DNA from: JAZTZP01 sp045637525
GTDB lineage: Bacteria > Bacillota > Clostridia > UBA1381
Assembly: GCA_045637525.1 (NCBI GenBank)
Contig: JAZTZP010000117.1
Coordinates: 1 to 33,581 of the forward strand
Length of the DNA stretch: 33,581 nucleotides
Direction: 5' to 3'
How positions within the stretch are numbered: position 1 is the stretch's first letter; each line of letters begins with the position of its first letter. Positions 16,413 through 25,413 of this stretch are shown here, piece after piece. A program made the translations under genes and the position numbers. The notes under the pieces are model-generated. The model was given only the letters and a program-made list of their open reading frames with translations, did no database searches and was not told where the DNA came from.

Positions 16413-18305
16413 ATGAAGAATTTTCAGATTATGAGATATTTAAAAAAGATTATGCCTATCATTGTAATTTTTTGTGTTTTAGCCACTTATGCAATAAATT
16501 TTAAGCTTAAGAACTCCAATACATTTGTTGCATCGGAAGTTATTCATTACAATGATCCTGCGGCAGAGCAAGGGCTTACTCCCACGGGCTCAAAGCTTGA
16601 TGTTAATGAAATCAAATCATCGGCTGTAATGTCTAAGGTTGTTGACAGAATGGGACTTACGGGAATTTATTCGGTTGATAGTCTTATATCAAGAATATCT
16701 GTAACACCGATTCCCGATGAGGATAAGATTGCACAAAAGGAAGCTAAGCTTGAAGAAGGCGAAGAATATGTTTATGAACCAAGCACATATATTGTTTCTT
16801 TTACTGCTACAAACAACGAAGGAACGGATTTCGCAAGAACTATTCTTGATGAAACGTTAGATGTGTATTTTGCAGAATACAGTCAGAAATATGTTAATGT
16901 TGCTCCTGCAAAAAATGTTATAGATAATATAGAAAATGAAAACTATGATTACATCGAAATGGTGGAAATGATAGATACGGGTATTGACGAAACTTTGACT
17001 GTGTTGTATCAACGTATGGAGCAGAACCCTTATTACAGAGCAACAAAGACCGGAGTGGCTTTTAGCGATTTGGCAGATGAATTCAGCTATTTAAGACACG
17101 TCAGACTCTCAGCGCTGTTTTCAAAAATATATAAGTATCAGATAACAAAGAATAAAACAGTGCTGATTTCAGACTATACTACAAGAATTGATAACAACAA
17201 TATATTAAATACAAAAGAAGAAAGTATTGTAAAAGATACTGTCGCAGTTATTGATGCCTATATAGAAAAAATGAGAGAATCGGGAAATACCAATATTACC
17301 TATGAGTATATTCTTGATAATGTTCATGAGCGTAATTTGGTGGATGGTTCAGGAAACCCTGTTTCGGCAGGCGATCAGACGGTAACATATGATGAGCTTA
17401 TATATGCATGGCGAGATCACAACGAAAAGAAAGAACATTCGGTTATTGATTCTGCTTATTGTCAGTATGTTATTGATACATTTCAAAATTGTACCGGGGT
17501 GTGCACAAATAACGAATGCACCACATCCGCTCAGACTTGTACTAAGCTTCACAATGAGAACTATGCACAAATTCAGCAAGAGATTGATGCAGAAATTAAA
17601 TCGCTTGTTTCTGATTTGAGTGATTTATACAGCACAACTATGAAAACTAATGATGAATACAACGAATATCTTGGTGCAAGTTATATTTCGGTATTATCCT
17701 CCGCTTCGGTTAAACCGAGTGTTAATGTAAATCTTTATACATTGATTGCATTTTTCTTCCTGATAATTCTTTGTTGCGGTGGTGCGATCATATTAGGAAG
17801 ACTTGGCGATATTATAAATTATATCTTCTACACAGACCATCTTACAGAATTCAGTAACCGTGCATATTTTGATAAGTATTTGAAATCTATGGATAAAAAG
17901 CTTTTAGATGACGGTACGGTGTACTGTATAGTTGATATAGCAAATCTTGTAGCCATAAATGCCGGGCATACCCGAAAGAGCGGCGATGGCATTATAAAGA
18001 TGTTTACAATGTATATGAAAGAAGCTTTCGGAAAAACAGATGCAGAGTTTATTTATAACGGAAACGGCAGTTTTGTGATTCTGGCAAAGGATACTGATTA
18101 CATTACTATTGAAGATATAATGAGGTTGTTTGGATTAAGACTTGATGACCGTGAGGAATATAAGGATATCAGAATAGAATATAAGGTTGGTATTGCAGAA
18201 ACATTTAAGGAAAATCAAACTGCAAGAAAACTGCTTTCAGAGGCAATAAAAAGTAAAAAGGAATATGTTTCCGAGCCGCTGAAAAAGGAAGTTGTGACCG
18301 AATAA
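16413..18305 (+). CDS. PCP (Wzz)-like protein fused to a degenerate GGDEF domain
   Basis: The 630-residue protein has TM1 (about 12-30), a Wzz-like extracytoplasmic domain (about 31-435) and TM2 (about 438-462), followed by a cytoplasmic GGDEF-like domain (about 473-620). That domain is shown by TDHLTEFSNRAYFDKYL, by VDIANLVAINAGHTRKSGD, which matches the D-x-D/F-K-x-I-N-D-x-x-G-H region, and by FIYNGNGSFVIL, where GGDEF has become GNGSF (550-554). The catalytic acidic residues are lost, and the usual RxxD site reads KTDA, so it is unlikely to be a cyclase and may be a binding or docking domain. The architecture mirrors Wzc, with GGDEF-like in place of the tyrosine kinase. Extracytoplasmic cysteines C360, C364, C369 and C376 form a tight cluster. 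AGGAGGGTG lies before the ATG. Confidence 0.82.
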   Translation: MKNFQIMRYLKKIMPIIVIFCVLATYAINFKLKNSNTFVASEVIHYNDPAAEQGLTPTGSKLDVNEIKSSAVMSKVVDRMGLTGIYSVDSLISRISVTPIPDEDKIAQKEAKLEEGEEYVYEPSTYIVSFTATNNEGTDFARTILDETLDVYFAEYSQKYVNVAPAKNVIDNIENENYDYIEMVEMIDTGIDETLTVLYQRMEQNPYYRATKTGVAFSDLADEFSYLRHVRLSALFSKIYKYQITKNKTVLISDYTTRIDNNNILNTKEESIVKDTVAVIDAYIEKMRESGNTNITYEYILDNVHERNLVDGSGNPVSAGDQTVTYDELIYAWRDHNEKKEHSVIDSAYCQYVIDTFQNCTGVCTNNECTTSAQTCTKLHNENYAQIQQEIDAEIKSLVSDLSDLYSTTMKTNDEYNEYLGASYISVLSSASVKPSVNVNLYTLIAFFFLIILCCGGAIILGRLGDIINYIFYTDHLTEFSNRAYFDKYLKSMDKKLLDDGTVYCIVDIANLVAINAGHTRKSGDGIIKMFTMYMKEAFGKTDAEFIYNGNGSFVILAKDTDYITIEDIMRLFGLRLDDREEYKDIRIEYKVGIAETFKENQTARKLLSEAIKSKKEYVSEPLKKEVVTE

Positions 18306-18331
18306 GACTATGAAAGGAGGGCAAATGAACT

Positions 18332-19636
18332 ATGGAAAACAGATTTGTACAAACAGCTTGTAAGGTTTACTTTATGCTTGTTGCAGTGCTTATGTACTAT
18401 TTCCTTACAGAAATAATCAATCTTGGTTTGTTTGTTACATATCGTCATGCATTTGCCCTGTGTTTATTCGCATCAGCGTTTTTTGCTTTTTTGTATAAGC
18501 CCAATATTGCAAGAGGCGCATCTTCACTTAAAGCGACTTTTGTATATTGCACACCTTTGATTGTAACAATCTTAGTCTCGCTTTTTATATGGTTTGTCGG
18601 GAAAGTGGATACTGCTGTTATTGCAAGAGGTTTGTCGAGTTCATTTGTTTATAATAATATGATTTCATTTACCCTTGCAGCAGTTGCGTTTTTATATGTA
18701 TTCGGCGAAAAAGGTATATGGTATAACCTTATTGCAATTCTTATTGCCAATATATTGATGCTTTTGACGATTATAGCACAAAATGGCATTGGAAGCTTCT
18801 TTTCTGAATTTATAACTCTCATTATGACTTTTGCCGCAGAAACAGGAGATATTATTGTTCAGGCAGAAATTCATGAGCTTGCATTTTGCCTTGGAGCATA
18901 TCTTATATATATGCTGCTGCAACCGAGAAAAGATATTATATTTTTTATCTTACTTGGACTTACATCGTTTTGTTTTCTGACGGCGTTTAAGAGGATTGGT
19001 ATTATCGCTGTTGTAGTCGCTTTGGCATTTGGCTGGTTATGGAAATTTGTCGCAAAATTCAAAAAGGATACAGCATTGCGGCTTAGCGTGATTTTTTCTG
19101 TTATATTGGTATTGCTGCTTACGGGATATATTGCTATTATAAAGCTCGACGTTTTTTCATTGCTTGAAAAAGCAGGAATAGACACAAGCGGACGTGTGAC
19201 GATTTACAATGCCGTAGATAAATTCTATGAATTTTCGCCCGGGTTTTTGGGTAACGGAATCGGATTTTTGACATATCAGCTAAGCACAAATATGAATGTC
19301 GGTGTTTCATCGGTTCATAACGATTTTTTGCAGTATTTTATAGACCTTGGTTTTTGGGGATATATTTTATGGCTTGTTTGTATGACTTTAGTCAGAGTAT
19401 GTTATTTCGGTGCAAAAGGCAAGGTTGAAAATGGGATTATAGCACTTGCACTCAGTATATATCTTGTCATCGTTTCATCAACAGACAACACTATGAACTA
19501 TCCGCTTCTTACAACTGTGCTTGCAATCATAATGATCGGTCACGGATTTGATGAAAGGGTGCGAAATACCGAAACAAAAATGTTTGGATATATTTCCGAT
19601 GCCAACAGAGAAACAGAGGGTGAAACTATATTATGA
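18332..19636 (+). CDS. Wzy-like polysaccharide polymerase / O-antigen ligase family protein
   Basis: The 434-residue polytopic protein has about 11-12 membrane helices. The large loop near 285-330 contains GRVTIYNAVDKF, GNGIGFLTYQ (307-316) and VHNDFLQYFIDLG (H329-N330), the pattern of the Wzy_C/O-antigen ligase family. It would join flipped repeat units at the outer face of the membrane, with chain length set by the two PCP-like neighbours just upstream. AAGGAGGGCAAATG lies 18 nt upstream of the chosen ATG; the small ATG inside it is out of frame, so the start is slightly uncertain. The last codons overlap the next gene by 4 nt. Confidence 0.85.
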   Translation: MENRFVQTACKVYFMLVAVLMYYFLTEIINLGLFVTYRHAFALCLFASAFFAFLYKPNIARGASSLKATFVYCTPLIVTILVSLFIWFVGKVDTAVIARGLSSSFVYNNMISFTLAAVAFLYVFGEKGIWYNLIAILIANILMLLTIIAQNGIGSFFSEFITLIMTFAAETGDIIVQAEIHELAFCLGAYLIYMLLQPRKDIIFFILLGLTSFCFLTAFKRIGIIAVVVALAFGWLWKFVAKFKKDTALRLSVIFSVILVLLLTGYIAIIKLDVFSLLEKAGIDTSGRVTIYNAVDKFYEFSPGFLGNGIGFLTYQLSTNMNVGVSSVHNDFLQYFIDLGFWGYILWLVCMTLVRVCYFGAKGKVENGIIALALSIYLVIVSSTDNTMNYPLLTTVLAIIMIGHGFDERVRNTETKMFGYISDANRETEGETIL

Positions 19637-20844
19637 AAATATTAATGGTAAATAAATTTCTTTATCCAAGAGGCGGTTCGGAAAGCTATATGTTAAAGCT
19701 TTCCGAAGAGCTTAAGTCACAGGGACACGAAGTTGAATATTTCGGTATGTACGATGAAAAAAATACGGTAGGAAATTCTTTGGGGCTATACACAACAAAT
19801 ATGGACTTTCACTCAAAGGGTATATCAAGATTTCTCTATCCGTTTAAAATAATATACTCAAGGGAAGCTTACAGGAAGATTTCAAAGGTTTTAGATGATT
19901 TTAAGCCTGACGTTGTTCATATGAATAACATCAATTTTCAGCTTACACCATCAATTATCTATGCCGTGAAGAAGAGAAACATTCCGCTTGTGCAGACTGT
20001 TCACGATTATCAGATGATTTGTCCTAATCATCTTCTGTATAGCTTTAAGGAAACAAAGCCTTGCGACAGATGTATAAAAGGCTCAAAGTGGAATTGCTTA
20101 AAATTTAATTGTATTCATAATTCCAAAGTAAAAAGCCTTTTAGGTGTAATCGAAGCGAAGTTTTATTCATTTTTAAAAACATACAAAAAGGTTGATTTAT
20201 ATATATGTCCGAGTAGATTTTTAGAAAATAAGCTTTTAAGTGCTTCGGACATTTATTCCGGAAAAACCTTTACAATACATAATTTTATTGAGAAGAATAA
20301 TATTTTGGCTAAAACAGATAATGAAAATCCATATATTGTTTTTGTTGGCAGACTTTCAAAGGAAAAGGGCGTTGAGCTTCTGGCTAATACTGCACTTCTT
20401 TTGCCGAAAGTTAATTTTGTTGTTGCAGGAAACGGTCCTGATGATGAAGTTCTTAAGAATATTCCAAATGTTACCTTAAAGGGGTTTGTTACGGGAAAAG
20501 AACTTACCGAGCTGATGGCAAACGCAAAGCTTCTTATTGCTCCATCGGTTTGTTATGAAAATAATCCTTTATCCATATTGGAGGCTCATTCTATGGGCGT
20601 TCCGGTTGTAACTATGAACAGCGGCGGAATGGCAGAGCTTGTAGAAGACGGAAAAACAGGTGTACTTGCATCGGCATCAACTCCCGAATCGGTGGCTGAG
20701 GCAGTAAAAAAATGTCTTGACAATGAACAATACTATAAAACACTTAAAACAAACTGTGAAACTAAAGGCAAGAATATAATGGGTGTCACAGAGTATTGCG
20801 GCATCTTAATACATCAATATAATAACCTTACAGACAAGAGGTGA
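19633..20844 (+). CDS. Family 4 glycosyltransferase with Cys motif
   Basis: The 403-residue GT-B protein opens with MVNKFLYPRGGSESYML, has VHMNNINFQLTPSI and TVHDYQMICPNHLLY in the N-terminal half, and the EX7E motif ENNPLSILEAHSMG in the C-terminal half. A four-cysteine insert (CDRC, then C-L-K-F-N-C, about 150-165), seen in a subgroup of GT4 enzymes, may bind a metal. It should extend the lipid-linked repeat unit with a retained anomeric configuration. It overlaps the Wzy-like gene by 4 nt, and the next GT2 gene follows after 4 nt. Confidence 0.9.
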   Translation: MKILMVNKFLYPRGGSESYMLKLSEELKSQGHEVEYFGMYDEKNTVGNSLGLYTTNMDFHSKGISRFLYPFKIIYSREAYRKISKVLDDFKPDVVHMNNINFQLTPSIIYAVKKRNIPLVQTVHDYQMICPNHLLYSFKETKPCDRCIKGSKWNCLKFNCIHNSKVKSLLGVIEAKFYSFLKTYKKVDLYICPSRFLENKLLSASDIYSGKTFTIHNFIEKNNILAKTDNENPYIVFVGRLSKEKGVELLANTALLLPKVNFVVAGNGPDDEVLKNIPNVTLKGFVTGKELTELMANAKLLIAPSVCYENNPLSILEAHSMGVPVVTMNSGGMAELVEDGKTGVLASASTPESVAEAVKKCLDNEQYYKTLKTNCETKGKNIMGVTEYCGILIHQYNNLTDKR

Positions 20845-20848
20845 AAGA

Positions 20849-21904
20849 ATGACAAAGCCAAAAGTAAGCATCGTTGTGCCGGTGTATAATACCGAAAAAT
20901 ATATTAAAAGATGTATGGATTCCATAATGAACCAAACCCTTAAAGACATAGAAATCATCATTGTTGATGACGGCTCAAAGGAAGCGTGTGCCGTGCTTTG
21001 TGATGAAATCTCAAAAACAGATTTACGAATCAAGGTTATTCATAAAGAAAACGGCGGTCTCGGTTTTGCAAGAAATTCCGGGATTGAGGCAGCAACGGGA
21101 GAATACATAGGTTTTGTCGATTCTGATGATTATATAGAGCCAATAATGTACGAAACATTATATAATGCGGCAAAAAAATATAATGCTGACCTTGCTGTTT
21201 CGGGGATTTGCTTTGTTGGCGGAAATATGTTTTCTGAGTCAGGCGAAGATGTTAAGAAAACTTATTTCGATGAATATACGACATTTGAAAAAGATGGTAT
21301 GAAAAAACTTCTTTTGGGTGTTGTCGGTGCACTGCCAAACGAGCCTGATGACAGCCGATATGGCGTGAGTGTATGCAAAAATATATTCAGAACCTCTGTG
21401 GTTCGTGAAGAAAAAATCGAATTTTTGTCCGAGAGGAAAATATTGTCCGAAGATACATTGTTTATGGTGGACTTTATAAAAAGTGCCAAAAGTGCAGTTG
21501 GAGTTCCCGGTGCATACTACTGTTATTGCCGTAATGAAGAGTCTCTTTCAAAATCATACAACAGTCAGCGCTTTGAAAAAAGCATAGTATTTTTAGATGA
21601 GGTTGAAAAACGAATTGCGGATATTTTAGAAAAAGAAGAATATAAAATTTATTTGGACAGATTAACACAAGGGTTTGGAAGAATTTTGTGTTCGCAAGAA
21701 ATTATGCATGCAAGAGATGAAAAAATAAAATATTCATCTCTCAGAAAAAGGCTTTTTGAAATCTGTACAAGAGATAAAATAAAAGCTGTATTAAAATCAT
21801 ACCCGTGGTATAAGTTGCCCGTAAAGCAGGCGGCGTTTGCATTTGCTATGAAGTATAAATTGTTTTTGCTTCAGAAGTTAATGGTGATATTAAGGGACAG
21901 ATAG
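20849..21904 (+). CDS. Family 2 glycosyltransferase
   Basis: The 351-residue protein has the GT-A opening VSIVVPVYNTEKYIKRCMDS, IIIVDDGS (D40-D41) and the metal/nucleotide-binding DSDD (91-94), plus a C-terminal helical region without clear membrane segments. It is an inverting enzyme that should add a sugar to the repeat unit in the cytoplasm. It is the first of three GT2 genes in a row that share this opening, and is closest to the next one (both have IKVIHKENGGL), which suggests tandem duplication and divergence. Confidence 0.92.
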   Translation: MTKPKVSIVVPVYNTEKYIKRCMDSIMNQTLKDIEIIIVDDGSKEACAVLCDEISKTDLRIKVIHKENGGLGFARNSGIEAATGEYIGFVDSDDYIEPIMYETLYNAAKKYNADLAVSGICFVGGNMFSESGEDVKKTYFDEYTTFEKDGMKKLLLGVVGALPNEPDDSRYGVSVCKNIFRTSVVREEKIEFLSERKILSEDTLFMVDFIKSAKSAVGVPGAYYCYCRNEESLSKSYNSQRFEKSIVFLDEVEKRIADILEKEEYKIYLDRLTQGFGRILCSQEIMHARDEKIKYSSLRKRLFEICTRDKIKAVLKSYPWYKLPVKQAAFAFAMKYKLFLLQKLMVILRDR

Positions 21905-21915
21905 GAGTTTTTGCT

Positions 21916-22980
21916 ATGGTTTTTTCGGTAATTGTTCCGATATATAATATTGAAAAATACATAAGAAGATGCATTGATAGTGTGCTTATGCAGTCATTTA
22001 CCGATTTTGAACTTATATTGGTTGATGATGGTTCACCTGACAGGTGTGGAGCAATTTGTGATGAATATGCTGAAAAGGATGCAAGAATAAAAGTAATACA
22101 CAAAGAAAACGGCGGTTTAGTCAGTGCAAGACAGGCAGGAATCAAGCTTGGAAGCGGAGATTACGTTTTTAATCTTGACGGTGATGATGCAATTCTTCCC
22201 GATGCGCTGGAAAGTGCATATAAAATAATTTGTGATACAGATGCGGATATTGTTTCTTTTTCTTATAAATGCAGTATCAATGAGAAAATCGGAGATAGCG
22301 TTGAAGATTTTGCCGATGAGGGCTTGTATAACAAAGAGGAAATTAAGCAGCATATTTTTCCGAAGCTTTTGTCGGATAAAAATATGAACCACATATTCTA
22401 TTTTTTGTGGGGGAAGGCAATAAAACGTGAACTTGCCATGAAACATCAGCTGGGTGTTAATCCTGCCATCTCTTTAGGCGAGGATTTAAGCTGCATAGTT
22501 CCTTGTTTTCTGGAAGCCCAAACAGTTTATATGAGCAAAAAAGCCATATATCTCTACACAATAAGAAATGATTCTATTTCAACGGATTTTAAAACTCATC
22601 AGATTTCGCAGATAGCGGATGTGATTTCGGGACTTCGCAGTTTAAACATAAAAACACCGGAAGACTTTGATGAACAAATTTCCCGTTATTCCTGTTTTAT
22701 GTGTTTTGCGATTTTGGCGGCGGCGGCAGAAGGAAATCATTTTAATTCTGTAAGAAAATTAAAGGAGCTTATATTAACTTCCCTTCATAAAGAAGAAATT
22801 AAAAAGGCTTATTTTGAAAATGTTACATTTAAGAGTCGAATTGCTATATTTCTGATGAAAAAACAAAAAATCAGATCAGCATTTTACTTTTTGTATTTGT
22901 GTAAAGAGTTAAAGCGTATGAGAAAGGGGGATAAAAATGAATACAGCACCGGAAATATCATTAATAATGAGCGTGTATAA
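21916..22980 (+). CDS. Family 2 glycosyltransferase
   Basis: The 354-residue GT-A enzyme has FSVIVPIYNIEKYIRRCIDS, LILVDDGS and DGDD (88-91). It resembles the product of the preceding gene, including IKVIHKENGGL, and is probably its paralogue. No membrane segments are evident. The 3' end overlaps the next gene by 44 nt in another frame; both frames look real there, because the next gene has an AAAGGGGG site and the GT2 opening begins at once. The sugar specificity is unknown. Confidence 0.92.
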   Translation: MVFSVIVPIYNIEKYIRRCIDSVLMQSFTDFELILVDDGSPDRCGAICDEYAEKDARIKVIHKENGGLVSARQAGIKLGSGDYVFNLDGDDAILPDALESAYKIICDTDADIVSFSYKCSINEKIGDSVEDFADEGLYNKEEIKQHIFPKLLSDKNMNHIFYFLWGKAIKRELAMKHQLGVNPAISLGEDLSCIVPCFLEAQTVYMSKKAIYLYTIRNDSISTDFKTHQISQIADVISGLRSLNIKTPEDFDEQISRYSCFMCFAILAAAAEGNHFNSVRKLKELILTSLHKEEIKKAYFENVTFKSRIAIFLMKKQKIRSAFYFLYLCKELKRMRKGDKNEYSTGNIINNERV

Positions 22981-24013
22981 TGGCGAAGATTATTTGCGTG
23001 ACGCGATTGAAAGTGTCTTAAATCAAACTTTTCGTGATTTTGAGCTTATTGTGATTAACGATTGTTCCACCGACAAAACATACGAAATATTAAAAAGATT
23101 TGCAGAGCTTGATGAACGTGTAAAAGTACATACCAATGAAGTTAATTTAAGACTTCCGTCTTCACTTAACAAGGCAATATCATTTGCACAAGGTAAATAT
23201 ATTGCAAGAATGGATGCTGATGATATATGCCTTCCTCAAAGGCTTGAAAAGCAATATAAATTTATGGAGAATAATCCAAATGTAGCGTTGTCCTCTTGCA
23301 GGTTTATGACACTTGCAAACGGAGTGTTTTCTTCCGGAGGCTGCGGCGGAAAAAGCGACAATGAGTCTTTAAAAGCTTTACTCCTGGTTACAAATCCGAT
23401 CCTGCACCCCGGAATTATTGCAAAGGCTGATGCAATCAAAAGTCTTTGCTATGACAAAAGCTTTACCTGCACCGAGGATATGGAATTGTGGACAAGATTT
23501 ATCATGGCAGGCTACGAAGTCCGGATTATGCCCGAATATCTTATGATATACAGACTTCATGATAAACAGATTACCGAAACAACTCTGGAGAAACAACATA
23601 AAGAAGTCATTGCTATTCAAAAGAACTATTACGGAGCGCTCCTTGAAGTTATGAACAGGGAGCAAGAGGAGTTTTATATAAAAGGGATTTATTTCAGAGA
23701 AAATACAGATGTCAATAAATTCTGTGAATTTTACAAATGGCTGAAGGCCGTTAATCGTAAAAATAAAGCACTTAACAAAGATGCTTTAAACTATGCCATG
23801 TTTGAAATCCTGGCAGAATATAAAAGAAAAGGTATTACAAAGACTAAGCTTTTAAAAGCAATGCTTTCGTTTGGAATACCGTATCTTTTAAAGGAAATTC
23901 CAGCACGTAAAAAAAGAGCTCGCGCAGATGGACTTAAGTGCATTGAAAGTGCAGAGAAAATAGGACTTAAGTATTCCGGCGGAACTTTGGAATTTCCGAC
24001 TTTTTCAAAATGA
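22937..24013 (+). CDS. Family 2 glycosyltransferase
   Basis: The 358-residue GT-A enzyme has ISLIMSVYNGEDYLRDAIES, LIVINDCS and DADD (93-96) followed by ICLPQRLEKQ, typical of the EpsE/capsule GT2 group. The ATG at 22937 lies 8 nt after AAAGGGGG and within the end of the previous gene. The C-terminal third is basic and helical. It would act in the cytoplasm on the lipid-linked intermediate. It is followed after 20 nt by the second EAL gene. Confidence 0.92.
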   Translation: MNTAPEISLIMSVYNGEDYLRDAIESVLNQTFRDFELIVINDCSTDKTYEILKRFAELDERVKVHTNEVNLRLPSSLNKAISFAQGKYIARMDADDICLPQRLEKQYKFMENNPNVALSSCRFMTLANGVFSSGGCGGKSDNESLKALLLVTNPILHPGIIAKADAIKSLCYDKSFTCTEDMELWTRFIMAGYEVRIMPEYLMIYRLHDKQITETTLEKQHKEVIAIQKNYYGALLEVMNREQEEFYIKGIYFRENTDVNKFCEFYKWLKAVNRKNKALNKDALNYAMFEILAEYKRKGITKTKLLKAMLSFGIPYLLKEIPARKKRARADGLKCIESAEKIGLKYSGGTLEFPTFSK

Positions 24014-24033
24014 AAAATATAGGAGCTTGAAGT

Positions 24034-25413
24034 ATGCAAATATTTGAATACCCATACATAATCATAACCATTCTGGTTCTGTGCTTTATATTTCTTACCG
24101 TTGCCGGCATATATTTTGCTTTGAGAGTGGTAAAAACTGCAAATGGCAGGGAAGAAAAAGATTTTATAAATATCAGTAAGCTGGAAAGTGGCTTTGCAAA
24201 ATCAGGGAAAATGCGAGAAGACAGAAGTGTGTTCTATATAAGTGTTTCTTTAGACAATTTCAGGAGTCTTTATTCAGAGGCACAAACTTTAAATATTTTT
24301 TCTGAAATAAAGCAGGTTTTACTGGAATCTTTTTCGGATAGTGAAAACAGTACAATTTCCATAAACGGAGAAAAGAATTTTGTTGCTTTTACAAAGTGGG
24401 ATGAGGGTACTGCACGGGAAAAGATTGAAATTGTTCTCGGAGAGCTGAATAAATGCCTTTTAAAGCATAGCGCTTTAAATATTATTGACATTAGAATCGG
24501 CTCGTATTTTGCCTTTGGTACACAAGTTTCGTTTTATGAGGCAATAAGCCGCGCGAAACAAGCTTGTATGCTTGCTAAAAACGAGAAAATTTCTTATGCC
24601 GAATGGAATGTATCCGGCGGAAAGGCACTTGAGAAAAAGATAAAAATAGAAAACAATATAGAAAGAGAAATTGATAACAACCGTTTCTTCCTTGAATATC
24701 AACCTGTTCTGGATGCAAAAACAAAGAAAATAATAGGTGCGGAGGTTTTAGCCCGGTTAAATTCAGAAAGCGAGGGCGTTTTAACTCCCGGTAGTTTTTT
24801 GTCTGCTGTGGATTCTGTAGGAATCAATGATAAATTTGATTATTATATTTTTGAAAAAAACTGCAAATGGATTTCAAACGATAAAAAACAAAGAGAAGCA
24901 TATAAATATACTATCAATTTTTCAAGATCAACCTTATGCGAACCACAGTTTGCGGAGAAGATAATAGGGATTGCTGAAAAATACGATTTGAAGTTTTCAT
25001 GTTTGGCGGTTGAAATATTAGAGGATAAAAACATAACCGGTGATGCAAGAAAACAAATGACAGATAATCTGACAGCTCTTAAAGAAAAAGGTATATCCAT
25101 CTTGCTTGATGATTTCGGAAGCGGATATACAACCTTTGGCGATTTGCAAAACCTTGATATTTCTATTGTGAAAATTGATAAGGCGATAACACAGAATGCG
25201 GTTACAGATAAAGGGTTTATTATTTTAAAAAATATTATTCGAACAGCCGCGGATATAGGTTTTAAGACGTTGTGTGAAGGAGTCGAAACGAAAGAGCAAG
25301 AAGAAGCGGCGATAAAAGCAGGCTCGGATTTCCTTCAGGGATTTTACTATTACAGACCTATGCCGGTTGCACAGCTTGAGAAAGTGTTTAATGAAGATTT
25401 GGGAGGTGTTTAA
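24034..25413 (+). CDS. Membrane-anchored degenerate-GGDEF / EAL protein, probable c-di-GMP phosphodiesterase
   Basis: The 459-residue protein has one N-terminal membrane helix (about 9-32), a weak GGDEF-like domain (about 62-195) whose signature reads GEKNF (112-116), and an EAL domain (about 205-450). In the EAL domain the motif reads E237-V-L, and N295, E327, D359-D360 (DDFGSGYTTF), K380, the CEGVETKEQ loop and QGFYYYRPMP are kept. EVL variants are common in active phosphodiesterases, so hydrolysis of c-di-GMP is likely; the GGDEF-like part may bind GTP as a regulator. It ends directly at the next ATG (25414). It lies among glycosyltransferase genes, far from the first EAL gene. Confidence 0.88.
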   Translation: MQIFEYPYIIITILVLCFIFLTVAGIYFALRVVKTANGREEKDFINISKLESGFAKSGKMREDRSVFYISVSLDNFRSLYSEAQTLNIFSEIKQVLLESFSDSENSTISINGEKNFVAFTKWDEGTAREKIEIVLGELNKCLLKHSALNIIDIRIGSYFAFGTQVSFYEAISRAKQACMLAKNEKISYAEWNVSGGKALEKKIKIENNIEREIDNNRFFLEYQPVLDAKTKKIIGAEVLARLNSESEGVLTPGSFLSAVDSVGINDKFDYYIFEKNCKWISNDKKQREAYKYTINFSRSTLCEPQFAEKIIGIAEKYDLKFSCLAVEILEDKNITGDARKQMTDNLTALKEKGISILLDDFGSGYTTFGDLQNLDISIVKIDKAITQNAVTDKGFIILKNIIRTAADIGFKTLCEGVETKEQEEAAIKAGSDFLQGFYYYRPMPVAQLEKVFNEDLGGV

